Source of the DNA: Acanthaster planci
Taxonomy: Eukaryota > Echinodermata > Asteroidea > Valvatida > Acanthasteridae
Direction of reading: 5' to 3'
Assembly: GCF_001949145.1 (NCBI RefSeq)
Contig: NW_019091632.1
Span: 441,726-505,725 of the forward strand
DNA length: 64,000 nt
Shown one piece after another: positions 12,081 through 26,300 of this stretch (positions within the stretch are counted from its first letter, which is position 1; each line of letters starts with the position of its first letter). Made by a program: the position numbers and the translations under genes. The notes beneath the pieces are model-generated. The model was given only the letters and a program-made list of their open reading frames with translations, had not been told where the DNA came from and did no database searches.

Positions 12081-12911
12081 ACATTCGTGCGACTCTCTGC
12101 CAACACGCTTTACATGGTGGCCCAACGCTATGGGATTTTGGAATCGGATTGTTGTGGTGAAATTATTCACTGGTGTAAGAGAGCTTAGGCCTAAATCAAA
12201 TTTTCCCCGTCAGCAAAGCTGATTAATCTATAGGCCTACCTTTTAAAAAGAGGGATAACAAAGTTTTAGAGCACGAGACGGAGTATTTTTGATCAAAAAA
12301 TGAGATTTTGGCTCACACCAATTTTTCGCTTCCACCCATTGACTGTCACTTCATTCATGCCGTTCGTGTTTCTATCAGACTGCGCATGCGCTATCAGTTG
12401 ATCTTGTCTGAAATCTCCAACTTGACTCTCCTTTTCTAAAACAGTCTTCCACTACGGCGAAGTAGAAAGAAAAGGCTGATGGCAGAACTATCGCCAAAAT
12501 GTGCAGTGAGATCGACGGACTGGCAAAGATTGGGCAATCTCGATAGGCTGATTCCACTCAACATAAATACCGTGTGCCTTGCCACAGTCTTTGCCTTAGA
12601 CAATAGGCCCATGTACATCATGTCATGTGGGTCAGTGAATTAATCATCCTAGTATCCCACTCGGGTATAACCTGAATGTGAACAGTGAAATGGATACCAA
12701 TAGAACTCAAACTGATTCTTATCAAAAATGTGAGATTAACAAGACCTGAGAAACCAAGATTGGGCATTATCTTAGTCCATTTTGACTGCACACTTTTGTG
12801 CTCTCCCATCTTCCAGTTAATGTCATAAGTGGAGCTTTGCCCATTTATCATTTGCTTTCTCCACACTTAGATGGCCTGCTGAGTTATCCCTGTGTTGCAG
12901 CAGGACTGATC

Positions 12912-15900
12912 ATGTCCGAGGTCATGGAGAAGACCTTTTCCTCGGTGTCCGGCTTCATCATGAACAGCCTGGGCTCCAGGAACATGGACGTGTCGCCAGG
13001 GTTCCACAACCTGATTCGGAGCATCAGGAGGGCCCGCTCCAAAACTGTGAGTGCAGCGGGATCCAAGACTAAATTAAGGATGGATTTCTTTTTATACGTT
13101 CTTCTTGTTTTCAAACAGACTGAGGTACCATCAGGAAAACGCTCTGGAATGGATTTATATTCCGATTAGTTCCTGTAAGGGCAAAATCGGTGTGTTCATC
13201 CATACCTTATTGTGCCCCTTCCCCCAGCTAAAAAAAATATCTCACAACCACTCTCAACCGTTTGGGCAGATTGAGACACTGTCCCCTAGAAAATATAAAC
13301 CATCTTCATTAACCTTCCAAATCTTACGTAAATGCATGCACGGTTTCAGAACAGTATTGTATTGAAATCAACAGGATGATTTGTGTCTGAAGGGAAGTTT
13401 CCCCTTCCCACCTTAGAAAAAGTCAGTATAGATCCCCATGCTGGTGTTCCAGATTGACAAAGTAGCATTTTGCCATTAATGAACAAAATAGTGCTACTCC
13501 AATTTTTACACCCATTACTTTGAGTGCAGCGGTATACAAGTGATCATTTTCCGCTGTCGGATTTCAGTCTCTAGAAGACCTGGTCAGTCAAGTCACTCAA
13601 TTTTGTGTCCTGAATCTCATCCAGGAAGAAGAGAAGGCCATTCAGAAGGAGTTGGAACTTCTGAAGTTGAAGCTGCAACAGCCTGACACGACTGTGGTAA
13701 GCAACATAACCTAACCAAAGGTCTCCCACATCCCTCATAATCCATCAGGGTCTTTTAGAGGATTTTGCACAATTTAGGAAGGTGGGACCCAGACACTGTT
13801 ACTCTTACTGAGGCTTGGTGTTCCTTGAATTTTCTAGGCAATGAAAATTTTGGATAATGTCAAAAAGTTTGTACCAACGTAGTTTGAGACCTTACTGGGA
13901 ATAGTAACATAACATACATGTAGATCATTTGGTTCAACAGGATGGTGTGTACATGTATATTGTAAAGCTCAGTGTGCATAGTTTATATTATAGCTTAGCA
14001 GTAGTTCTTGACTATTGCTAAGCCAAATTTTTTTTTAATACTGTTGTCCAAAATTTGTCATCTCTGACTTCTACAGGCTAAAATCAAGGAATACCTGGTG
14101 CGGATCATGTATTGCGAGTTGCTTGGTTACTCAGCGGGGTTCAGTTACATCAGCGCAATCAAGCTTGCCCAGCAGGGATCACTGGCCACCAAGAGAGTTG
14201 GTAAGATGTGAGAAAGAATATACCAGGTAGCAAAACCCATGGAATCCCACGACACAGAGGCTTAGCCCTAACAGTCCTCGATCTTTCACCTGTTGGAGGA
14301 CCGAGGACTGTTAGGGTTAGTGTGGGAATATGTGTAGTCAGCAAGCTGGATGCTCAGGTTATCGGTCATGTGGTGGCGTGACACTGGTTTGCTGTGCATC
14401 AGTGTACTGTGTGAATTCAGTTACCATTTCTGTAAAACTTCTTCCCTGTCAATTTAGCAGGGCTTCATGACTTTTTGTGTACGATTTTTTATGGTTGCAG
14501 AAGGTAGATTCTAGCAATCATGTAATTTAGGATGGGAATCAATGTACCTTGACATTTTAAATTACCAAAAAAATTGTGCTGTAGGTTTCCTGCTCTGTAG
14601 AGGTTTTTGAAAAATCTGGGAAGGTTTCTGGCAAGGCATTGCCTGGGAGGATCTCAGGGATGTCTTGCATTTCGGAGTGTAAAAGATATTTTCATGGAGC
14701 TAACCATTCTGAAATACACACCTGCCTTTGCTACACTATGGAATAACCAATAACAGTTTCCAGATGGCTGAACTTGGTATACACCCATTTGTGTGATAAA
14801 CCACTTTAAGCATCCAGTACCAAGCAGGTTCTTTTTGAACCTCTTTGGTTGAACTGTGAAAAGAGATGACAGTATCCTAGGATTATGGAGGATTCAGCTG
14901 TCAGCATACATGGCTGTTGTTAGATTGTGTTAGATTCAGCAAGCCCTCAAGGATTCCTGTCAAATCTGCTTGAAGTCAACAGAGTGTATACGTACACACT
15001 CATTCACATTGCCTAACTTGTGTGGACATGGCTTTGCTTTTGTACTCAGGGAAATACTCATTTTTCTTAATCTGTATAGACTGTCAAGCTGGATTTTTCT
15101 CAACAGTTCCCCTGACTGTAGTGTACCTCTTTCTTTTCCTACGGATAATCCTAACCAGTAAATGCCTCTAAAACCATTTTCCAGAAAGGGGATAACCTCG
15201 TGTGGACTTGCTTAATCCACACAAGGTTTGCACAGCCTGTTTTATGTGGACCACTTGTATTCAGGGGCCTACACTACTTATATGAGGTTGGCATTCAGTT
15301 AATACCAGCGTCTTTAATCTGCATGACAGGCTACCTGGCCGTCGGCCTTTTTCTCCACGAGAGTCACGAGCTGATCCTGCTGCTGGTCAACACCTTGCAG
15401 CGGGACCTGACCAGTACCAACATGCTGCACAACTGCATGGCGCTGGGTGCCATCTGCCAGCTGATTGGCCCCGAGATGGTGCCAGCCATCCTACCATTGG
15501 TGGAGGAGAAACTCAAGCATTCAAAGTGAGTACTCACTGGCAGGTCTAGGGGGACCAATGAGGACCTCCCCCCCCCAAAAAAAAGAGCAAACTTGTTCTT
15601 TTAAATTAGAGGCCAAATTTTTTGCTTTTTGATTTCCCTTCAGTCCAAAAGCATGTAAAAACCCTATATGTACCCTCAACCCTCTGAAAGACCGTAAAAT
15701 ATTTATATAAAAAATTCCCAATTTTGACAACTATTTTGGCTCCCAATAAAATTGTTCCTGCATCTGTCCTCTCGAGTTCCCACCTTCTCCATTAATGACA
15801 GCATGAAAGCCTCATTGTGGCAGTGAATACAGTATATGTTCTACAGTGTGTAGAATGTATCCATAGCCAAGTGTTATCATATTGTTTCTTATCTCGAAAC

Positions 15901-18900
15901 AGAAAGGAAGACATGGATTTTGAATAGCCAGTGTGAGTGCCATATGGCCAGAGGCTGGATTTGAATCTGTTGTCTTGAGCTAGGTCTGTGTCTTTTCCCA
16001 TTGGAAGGGACGCAAACTCATGAACAATAGACGTAGCCCTAGATACAAAAGCCCATTGTGGAGACTTCTTCTAGTTGACGCTACTCAGCTCTGATGTGAC
16101 TTGAGGCGTTGTTACCAAAGTTGTGTCAATGTTGTGATAAGCTTCAGCTACCGAGCTCGATTCTGGGTGGCATGGACAGCCTGGTTGTGTTGAAGGCCAA
16201 TGGTGTGAAGGTCTTCTTTGACTTGGGCAATGTAGGTGTGGCAAAGAAGACAGGTGGGTCCAAGAAAATAGCCAAAGGCACCTCTGGTCTTCGAAAGGCG
16301 TGGTGAATTAGGCAAAGACGGCTTCTTAGCAGGGTGGTGGTGGCAGGTGGTACCCGTGTTTGAGCGTACAGGTTGGATGAAGACAGCAAAACTGGGAAAT
16401 GCACACCGAGGCAGTAGCGCAGTAGTGTTGGGGGAGACAGCCAAATCTGATGACCAGAATTAGAAGCCATTAATTATATTATGGGACTCGAACCCACGAC
16501 CCCCTGCTTACTAGTGCAGATGTCTTAACCACTCGACCACCGAGCTTGCCGGGGTCGGCTGGCCGGTCCGAGTCAAATGAAGCAGCAAGTGAACTATGTT
16601 CGAGTCCCACCCGAGTAAGCTTGCGAGGTTTTTTTTCGCAAGCTCTCGGACAAGCACTGAGCATGCAGTGCTTATTAATATACGTTGGGTAAGGGCAAAC
16701 CCGTTATATATAATTAACATCTCCCCAACGCAAAAATACATCTTGAAAATAGAAGCCATTAACTACTTTGGTCACTTACCTGATTACAGGTCACAAATAT
16801 GGTATCAACAAACTTGCAAAACTGCAGAAGCACACGAAGATTGGAAAGATATTGCAATCTTTGTATTGTTTGAGTGGAATTGAACCCATAATTCTGTCTG
16901 TTTTACAGAGCTCTAGTGAGGAAGAAAGCCATTATGGCCCTGCGCGCATTGTACGCCAAGGCCCCCCACATGCTGCAGAACCCAGATGCACTCTTCAAGC
17001 AGGCACTGTGTGATCGGGACTCGGCAGTGACAAATGCAGCCCTGCATGTCCACAGTGACTTGATCAAGGTAGCACTCTCTCTTCCATTTTACATTCCTGT
17101 GTAAATTGAGGTATAAACATGTACCTGTGTGAATAAGCACGTCAGTATCTGATTATTCCATTACTTTTACCAAAGCGTTTTTTGACAAACTCTGTTAACG
17201 TTTCTCTAATGGTTGTCAGGTTTGTTTGAAAACCAAGGATATTTTGTTCACCTTTGTGCGCAGGCATTCACCACATTGAGGGAACGGTTTGTGTTAGGAA
17301 AGTCAAGAACAGTAAAAATTTGTCATGGTAACGTTTTTTTGATCCCCATAACATTTGTTTTAACACGCATTACACAATTACAGAAATACATATTTACTTT
17401 TAAGTTACTACTGTTTAAGTTTCAAAATTTACTTGTCTCTTACTTTGATGGGGAGGTGGTTTGCCGTTGCAAATTTTTCCCCAGCAAATTTCTCATCAGA
17501 GGCTCACTTTGTTTTACCTTTCAGGAAAACCCGGCTGCAAACAAACAGCTGGTGCGCCCTCTTGTGGCAGTTCTGAGGCAGGTCGCTGGTCACAAATTGT
17601 CGTCTGACGTTGAGTACCACGGCGTTTCAGCCCCTTGGATGCAGATCAGACTCCTACGGATGCTGGCAAGATTGGGCACAGGAGACGAGCAGTGAGTATA
17701 CAGCGTAGCACGATCCACTTCAACGAGAGTCTTTGGCAGTAAATATACCGGTCTGTGATCGTTCCCTGCTAGACTAATGTGTGCGTACTCAAATAGAGGC
17801 AAACTGTAGTTCACGGGTCATGTGGGGCCAGTGTGTTTGCCGTCACAAAGCATCTGAAGTCACTTGTTGCCGGGAGTAAGTTCTTACCCTCTAATGGTAA
17901 GGTTTGTACAGTCCTTGTGAGGGAGGATACTGTTGCATTGTGTGGACACGTATGAGATTAACACATCCTATTTGAAACAACATTGAAGGCTATTTGAATT
18001 AGATTGATTCATTTTTGCAACATTGACCAGGGCAAACCAAGGCCAACGTTAAAGTGTTTGGAAAACTGCGGTACTGCACCAGTTGCAATAAAAGTGCGCA
18101 TGTATTAATCTATGAGGACTCAATTTTCAGAACTTGTTAAAAGTGTATGATGGCGTACAGTACATATTGGCTTTTTCTGTCTATGGGCAGTGCACAGAAT
18201 GGACTGTTTAAAGAAAAGAAAGCACTTCCCTGTTGTATACCAAAGCTTTTGGTATTCCTTCCTTCCACAGCCATAGCAATTTAATGTATGACCTCCTTGA
18301 TGACATGATTGAGCAGACTTCAACACTGAGCCACAATATTGCCTATGGTATGTTCAGCAATCTCAGTACTGTCACTTTCATAGTCTTTATGTACAGCTGG
18401 GTTCCAGATCTTAAGCAATTCGAAAACCAATGAGTATTTATAATATTTAATTGAAAACACTCAGACTGTTTCAGACAAGAATTGTCAAGCTGAAGTTTTC
18501 CTGTCTGCCTTACATTCTCAATACTGACAGGTTTACCTTATCAGGGCTGCAGTTTTTGCGGATCAAACTCATTCACATGTCCTTCATTTAAAGATGTTTT
18601 ATTGCACAGACTCTGAGCAGGAACTTTAAACAATCAACATTGACTCTGTATATGCTTTACTTAGAAAAGTCAGGTATACACATCATTTGCTTTGCACTGT
18701 TCATAAATGTATAGAGCAAAGAATTTGCTTTTCAGATTTTCAACTGAATGTGCACAATTTGTCAGGCTCTCTCCATGAGAACTCACCCGAGCATGGTTTT
18801 GTGGTGGTAGTAGCAATTAATCCGTAATAGTTGGCATTATTATCATCAAAGAATTGCTTCAGTACTGCGTCCACATGCCTCAGTATTGTTATCACCGTGT

Positions 18901-20383
18901 AATTCCGTTTAAATCGACACCAGCGACGGAGGAATTTTCTGCAATTTGTTTGTCTTTGTCAGCTGTGCAGTATGAGTGTCTGATCACTATCGCTAGCATC
19001 CATCCCCATGAACAGCTCCTGAACAAGGCTGCCCAGTGCATCCGCAAATTCCTGAAATCGTTCAACTACAACCTCAAATACATGGGTGAGAATTATTCGC
19101 TTTGTTGACTGTAGTGTTCAGAGATACTTGAATGACTCATTTACTTGGTCCATTTTGGGGAGTCAAATGGAGAGTTGAATGGGGCCATAACTTGGACTCA
19201 GACGTGAATCACTAAAACAAAAATTCAACTCAGCTAAATGTGTGTGGACACAAACTCAGACTCAAATTCCTTTTTTCCAACTCAGCTCAACAGCAAAAGG
19301 CCCAGTACCCACTGCCTAAGCATGATTTTTCTGTGGAATATTGCCGGAGTTTATTTAACCACTTCCTACCGGGGACTCCGGAATCGGAGACGTATGGTTT
19401 ATATGCGTGGCTCGGCTCTCCGAACTCGGACAAAGGAAACAGGGCCCTGTAACAAAAGACCGTACTCCAAACAAAAGACCAGGCTGCTGGGCATTACCGA
19501 CATTTTTCACTCTGTATTGGCCTGTAAATTGTTGTGGCGACTCTCGAGGGGATTTGAGTACACTTTGTGTGCTGTTGAAGAACAGGGGAATTGCCACATG
19601 TACAAGGTCGTCGGTTAAGGTTTCAAATCATTTAATTTCTAGTGATATTCAACATTGGTCGTGGTGATTGTGACATTTTTGGCAGGGATTTGTGCCTTGA
19701 GTGCCATACTGAAGGTGTTCCCAAGCTGTGGGGAGGAGCACCAGATGACTGTCATAGACTGCTTGGACGATGCTGATGACACCATCCGCCTAAAGGTCAG
19801 ATATGATCTTTGTCAAAAAGAGCAGCTTGAAGTAAATTGTTTGAAATTATGCTTGTATTATTATTACTATGCTTTGCTGTGAGGACATTTTTTAGATTAT
19901 CGGAAAATGGTACCACTGCAATAGATCGCTAATGATGTGCTGTTTGAATCACACTTCAGTGACTTTGTTTCATACAAGTTGGGTTTAAGTCCATACCTCG
20001 GACAATTTGCCTACAGTCTAAAGGAACAATTCATTAAGTTAAATAACATGAGAGCATGGGATTTTTCTATTCCCACCCCAAAAAGAGGGCAAGGGAGGAA
20101 CAAGAAAAAACAAAACGAAAAAGGTCCACAATTAGTGACTTGTGGTAAACCTTTTGATTAGAAGTTCCTGCAATTTTTTTTTTGCCAACAATTCCCTCAG
20201 CAAACAAATTCACATGTCTTTGCTACTTAAACATTTTATACAGACCCTAGACCTCTTGTTCCGCATGACAACTAGTACCAATATAGAGGTGATCTGCGAC
20301 CGACTTCTGACGTTCCTACAAGGTACCAGGGATGCGTTCATCAGACGCGACCTGCTGTCCAAGATAATACAACTTGTTGAGCA
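12912..20383 (+). CDS. AP4E1: AP4E1 exons 1-10 (adaptin trunk, N-terminal part)
   Basis: Coding exons are 12912-13046, 13625-13696, 14077-14200, 15330-15525, 16909-17068, 17525-17691, 18271-18347, 18963-19085, 19686-19795 and 20244-20383. They encode residues 1 to 435 of the alpha-solenoid adaptin trunk, the part that packs against the other subunits. Splice sites are GT-AG apart from the donor after exon 10. Exon 2 has a possible earlier acceptor at 13567 that would add 19 in-frame codons. The shorter form is preferred because RARSKT-EEEKAIQ aligns without a gap to the human protein. Introns are 0.2-1.4 kb and repeat-bearing. Confidence 0.94.
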
Positions 20384-23300
20384 ATATCCTTGCATGTGGT
20401 TTATCTACCGTCCATTCTTAGGAATTGAAAGGTTTGCCAATTTCACAGAGCTGAAAGATGAATTACTTAGTGTGTGATGCAGAGAGGGGAGGAGCATGTA
20501 TGTCAAGTGGGCGTGTCAGCATGATTACTTTCTGAGAGAAATTCACCCACTGACCAGTATATAGTTCAGTTGGAGGGTTATTTCACTTATTCGGCTGGTC
20601 TTTGCAGTTCGTTAGATAGTTACCTTAACTCGCTATCCACATACCAACCATCAGTCCATTGGTATCTAGACACCATGACTCAAGTAATGTTGACTGGTGG
20701 TGATCTGGTTCCCAGAAGTCTCGTCAACAGCGTCATCTTCTCTATAGCCAAAGGTATGTACAGTCTACTTCTGTAAAATTAAAAATGAAAGGAAACAAGC
20801 AGTGGCTAAGTAGTTCCACATGTTTTCATACCCATTACTTCGTTTTACAAACTACAAAAATACCTAAATGCGACAAAAAATGGAAGTTTCCCAGTCTTTG
20901 AAAAAATTGTTTCATCAGTATATTTTTAGAGGGCACCAATCTGCTTTTGTCACACAAGGCACTCCTTGTCAGATTAGCAAAATGAAAAGAACAAAAATTT
21001 GTCCTTCAAAATTACTCACCAACAAAGCTTCAAAGAAATGTTGGCCATTAATTTTGTCCTAACAAGCTGCTTAACCTGAGAAACTTGCAAAAAGTAGAAC
21101 CTAGTCAAGAAACATGTTGAGAAAGGTGATCTATATTTGTACACAGAGCTATGGAGACACTACTTTTCTGCCTTGCTCAGCATTGTGCTTTGGCTCCTGA
21201 ATATGGAAATTTTAGTATTATACCAACATGTTGAAGGTTCTCCATTTTGCTGCTACAAAGGAGATGAAAAGTCAAAGTAGTATTGCAAGAAAGCTTTTCT
21301 ACACATATTCAAACAGTAAAAATTGTGTTGCATGTCTCCTAATAAAGTCACAGGAATCAAGCGTGCAGGTTTTCAGTATCATTGGCCAGAACAGGAAAAG
21401 AGCAAATGGTGTACTGTACAGAACTCCATGAGCCAACTTCACGGAGGTATTGAACAGGAAATATTTCAAAGCAGATTTCAGACAGTTGAGAACTAGTTGC
21501 AAGGTTTGTGCATTGTGTGGCATTTAAGGCTGGTAACCAGGTTCACAGTTTATGCTAAGCAATTGTATTCTTCCTAATGAAAGTTTGTGGCATTTTTCTT
21601 TAAGTGCAGCATGTCTGCAATCCCAACCTAACGTCCAGTCTCCACAATCAGAAGGAGTAGTCAGATAGGTATTTCAAGAAGGATAGGCCTCAGGCATGTG
21701 CATTGATACATGTAGGTTCAGACCTCATGTGTGGGTATTGTTGTTCCCATGTGACCACGGACACGCTCCGTTTTGAGCATGCGCTATTGGAATGTCGATC
21801 TGGCTAAGTGTGTCTGTTGGGAGTGAAAAGCAACAGTCAAAGAGTTTTTGGCTGTCCCTAAACAAATCTGGGCATGAATTCACCTTGTGCATTTAGGAAG
21901 ACCCCTGGTTGTGGTCAGTGCACTTGTACTTGTGTCAGCAATTGTCCAGAAAATATGCCAAGTTCCAGTTAGTCTGTACCGTGCCCACCACCAGTGCCTC
22001 CACCATTATTGAGGGCTCTTTGAATGAACCTGGATCCTTCACCCAGATTTGCCTGCAGTTGATAGCCTTTATGGATTTTTGTATTTTTACAGATGCTAGG
22101 AATGGGGGTGATGTAGGCCAACATGCTTTACAGCTGTACTTGCCCCTCATCAACAAAAGCGCCACGTCCAGTGAACTCCGGCAGATTTGCTGCTGGGTAA
22201 GAGTTATTTAAGGTGTTTGGATTTAAGAGAACCTGGAACACCCAGGAAACTTACAAAGGAGGTTTTATTAACCCTAACCCCCTAGGCCCATTTTGCTAGA
22301 GACCCACCTCAATCTTCCTCCATTTGAGGGGTGAAAAAATTTGATTGATTTGAAATCACTTTGATGATTTGAAATCAAAATTTCTCGAAAATTTTACTTG
22401 GAGGTGTGCCTACTGCCTCAATCCTTCAAAATCCTCTGGCAATTCCTGTCATTATGTTGAGGCAGTGCGAATGGCATTCTCAAGCAGTGCGGTTCATTCA
22501 AAAGCAATATTGGGTTGAATTTATGCTTGACTAAGCAAAAACAACACAAGGTCTAACCCACAACCTTCATGCATGGCATTCCTTCGCAATAAGCCATGCA
22601 CTTTTGCCATTTCAGATCAGAAGTACCCCAGCAGTGTGTGCACTAAGCCAATAATGTGGCAATGAATGCTCTTGAACTATTTGAACTTGATCTGCCCAGG
22701 TTCTTGGGGAATTTGCCTGCCTTCCCTCTGCTCCACCAGCAACGGAGATTGTCAGCATTCTCCGCTCCCAGCTCGACAGCAGACAAGAGGACAACGTGAA
22801 AATATGGGCCATGGGTGCTCTGACCAAAGTAGTGGCGAGCTGTGGGGTTGTCAGTGAAGATGTTGTCAGGGTGATTGAAGCTTGTCAGATAGGGTCGTCG
22901 ATGGAACTCAGGCAGGTGTGTGAAGGGAATAGTTATATATTTTGTCTCAGATGCTGTGATTTCATTGGTCTAAAATGGTCACGTGTCAAATGTACAAAAA
23001 CTAACAAATAACACCCTGCAGCATGTAAGCTGCCTCATGTAAAGATAACATCATCTGTATATCTCCTTCCACATACATGCTTGTTCAGTTTGTGTACATG
23101 TACTTGTATTAAAATTGATTTGTTATAATTGTTACAACCTATCAAGTCTTATTCCTCTTTTATCTCCAAAATGGAGGCTAAAACACTGATCATGAACTCC
23201 ATCATTAGCAAAGCACCTTCTTTGTTGAGGTATGTAATGAATAGTTGTTATTGTTTGGGTTCACAGCATGCCGTGTTGCGTAAAGTGATCAGTTGATTTT

Positions 23301-26300
23301 TGATGTTTTACTTTGTCTTGCAGAGAGCATGTGAGTTACAGACTTTGTGCAGTGATTTGGATTTGATGAATGACGTTTACCCCAGACTGGACTCCTCCCC
23401 GGAATTACAGGTGATGAGCAGGATTTCCTGTCTTTGTAAGATAACTTTATGTTGAATACTGATTGTGTGCCTCAAGGTCCACATGTGAAATCCTGATGGC
23501 TACAGAGGAACTATCTAGCTTTGTCAAATTGGGGTACTCATAGTACACCACCATTCAGGGTGAGTTGATGTCACAGATTATTGTGGTAGAATGCCTTGTT
23601 TAGGGACACAGGCCTTGACCTCCCTTGCCAGTTCAGATCACAAATTTGAAAAGACCAATGTTCGGCCAAGACTCACTGGAATACCGAGGCTACCAAAGTC
23701 CACTATATTCTAACTTGCGAAGTGTAGATTCTGTTCAGCAAGAGGACAAGTGGTGTAGAGTTGGTCTGACCCTTCAAGAATTGCCCTCTTCTCATAATAA
23801 CATTTGGTAATGAACATTTCAATAAACATTTAGGGAAATATTCCCTCCAAAAAATCCAAGTTTTTTTGTAATTCTAAAAAATTGTTAAAGAGTTAAATTC
23901 AGAATTTGGTTCACTTCAAAAATGTACATTTCATCCTCCCCGAACAACAAAAATTATAATAATTTTTCCCTCACTCATGATTGTTGATAATTCACATCAT
24001 GACTGTCTGATAATGTGTAGTTTCATATTCATTCCAAGAATCACTTTTCTGATTTCTCCTCTGTAGTTTGACTGGACTCTATCCTTCCTGGATGAGTATG
24101 TATCCGAGGCTCTGGCCCAGGGGGCAGCTCCCTACAAACCTAAGCAGCAACGGCATGCCGAGAGGCAGCAGGCATCTCCAGGTAGGAAGGCTGCGGGATG
24201 GGGTGAAGGGTGAATTTCTGCAGGGAGTTGGGTTACTGAGTATTCTAGAGGTTAGTTTCACCATCCTGAAGGTGAGGTACTGAAGGGGCTCTAGAGTCCA
24301 CCCCCTAAATAAGGGAAATAAAAACTAAGAAATACCACCTTTGTTCCCGTGCTGTTAGAACGTATTAAGACTCCCCCAATGTATAGATTTCAAGAAATCA
24401 AGTTCTCTCAACTGATTTATCTCTCTGCCTTCTTTGTAACAGTAGATGACCATTAGCATAAGGCAAAATTTGGAATTTTCCTTGTTTGCAAGGCCAAGAG
24501 AGTACACCATGAATATCCAAATGAATTACATGTATGCCATGTATCATACAGGAATTTGACTAATTTTGATCAGGTACCCTGGTTTTTTTTGGTTCCAATC
24601 CGTTTTTTCAGATATAAAGCCTCTGTTCTCAGGACTCAACTTTGTGCCCTACCAAAGCCCCACATCTTCAGTCATCAGTGGCACTGCCATGTCGGTCTCA
24701 ACCACTGAAGGAAAGACAAATACCAAATCCGTTTCCCCGGACCCCTCGCTGAGCTCCGGAGCGTCAGCAAACAGTGCAGGGCCAAAAGCATCAGAGAGGT
24801 ACAGACAAATAATACTTTTGGCAGGCTGCACCCTAGTCTTGGATTCACAGTTGGACTGGGTCCAGGGGTTGAATAGCCTAGTTTGTGTCCCTAGGCAAGC
24901 TACTTTACTCCAGCTTGCATACATGAGAATAACATTAAACAGAGTCTCAACCATTTCTTTTGAAAATCATAAGAAGGTTGAGAAATCAAATATTTTGGTA
25001 AAGTCAGAATTCTCAACAGTTGATAGACAGTCCACTTTTAGTATGACAGGGTTAAAGGGACCAGGCAATTACTTGGTTATGACCCGGACTTTGTTGTAAA
25101 AGGAGTGGAAAAATGGAGAAAACTCAACAATTCAAGAAATTGGAATTCTTAGAATTTGTTCTTTATAAAAGTAGTTCATTATAACAGTGTTTATTATAAC
25201 GAGAGTTGACTTTATTTTGGCACAGATGAAGTACAGAAAATGTTAAATCCATTTTCCATTCACATTTTGTATTAGATTTCCAACTACACATACACAGAAT
25301 CATTCCCAGCATTAAACTTTAATAGAACTTACATGTGTAGTCAACAGAACCGGAGCATGATTGTACATGATTAATTCACTTGCAGTTCAGCAGGTTTGAA
25401 ACTGGATGGTGTCAAGCGGGTTTGGGGCAGTAAGGGTTATGCCAAGACAACATCAACTACACTTTCCTATATTCAACCAAGAACCAATGAGGGTCTAGTT
25501 CCAGCATCACCCCCTGCGACTCCCAGCAGCCCAGCCAGGGTTGCACAGCCAAGCATACAGGTGTGAGGATATTCCTTGTAGATTGACATTTTGTTGAAAA
25601 AGACATGCAGTTTGGTGGTTAGTGATTCCTATTTGTACATCTGTTTGTCGGGCCTGTGAAATGGAATGAGTGGGAAAAGGCTAAATACCCATTGGAGGAT
25701 GGAGCCAGATGAATTTTTGGTGCAAGTGCACCCTGCTCAAGGGCCAAACGATTAATTTCAATTAATGAACATGTGAGTACGTCTTGAAAACAAGGCTAAA
25801 CAATTGCTACTCAGGGCCGCGCTATCCAATAGACACAGCAGGCACTGTGCCAAGGTCCTACGGACGACTTGGGGGTCTACAGAAAATGTGAGCATCTATG
25901 AAGATACCATTAAAACTAACACCAACAACCAAACAGAAACAAGATTATAAATAGTGACTCTCTTTGAATTTTTCATTTTGGGGAAGTTTATACTAGTAAG
26001 TGTATTACTTAGGACGTATATTTGGTTTGTGTAGCATTACATCAATATGAATGCAAGGCTGCACTCAAAGTGCAGTTAGTAAAATATCTGTGCCAGTGCC
26101 TTGGGCGAGTAGGGCCTGCGAAGCACTAAGAGCCTACGGAGTACTTCATCTTACCAATGGACTTCCTTGTCTTCTGTGGATTTTTATGACCAAACGATGT
26201 AAATTTGTCCTATCCTGTAATGAAATTCCTAGTTGAGCAACCATGTATTGCCCTATCTTGGATCATAGAGGGAAGGCCCTTGGGTTCTTCACAAAATTGA

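Larger units (their letters stand above)
2144..12911. other. Repeat-rich intergenic stretch left of AP4E1
   Basis: No conserved protein exon was recognised between the candidate exon and AP4E1, apart from the weak frame at 3424-3672. The region contains a tRNA-derived SINE (3247-3425), a pair of diverged direct repeats (4180-4490 and 6105-6395), a tRNA-like segment (5343-5412), a 439-bp TIR element (10974-11412), a small inverted repeat (11438-11494) and a TIR element at 11791-12080. A CTCAC donor-like site on the minus strand near 7218 next to a CG-rich patch might be an untranslated first exon, but nothing confirms it. The AP4E1 promoter should lie at the right end. Confidence 0.5.

Noticed and set aside
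13568-13624. Extended form of AP4E1 exon 2
   Set aside because: An acceptor at 13566-13567 is possible and keeps the frame, but the extra 19 codons have no counterpart in the human protein.
15200-15529. Continuous frame upstream of AP4E1 exon 4
   Set aside because: Only 15330-15525 aligns with AP4E1; the upstream part is intron, with the acceptor at 15328-15329.
16109-16470. Frames on both strands at 16.1-16.5 kb
   Set aside because: Located within AP4E1 intron 4, no homology, low codon bias.
20244-20477. Reading through exon 10 of AP4E1 past 20383
   Set aside because: Read-through loses the conserved E-x-Y-x-P junction and meets a stop; the AT-AC junction restores homology.
22262-22290. 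Telomere-like TAACCCTAACC
   Set aside because: A single short occurrence; no array.
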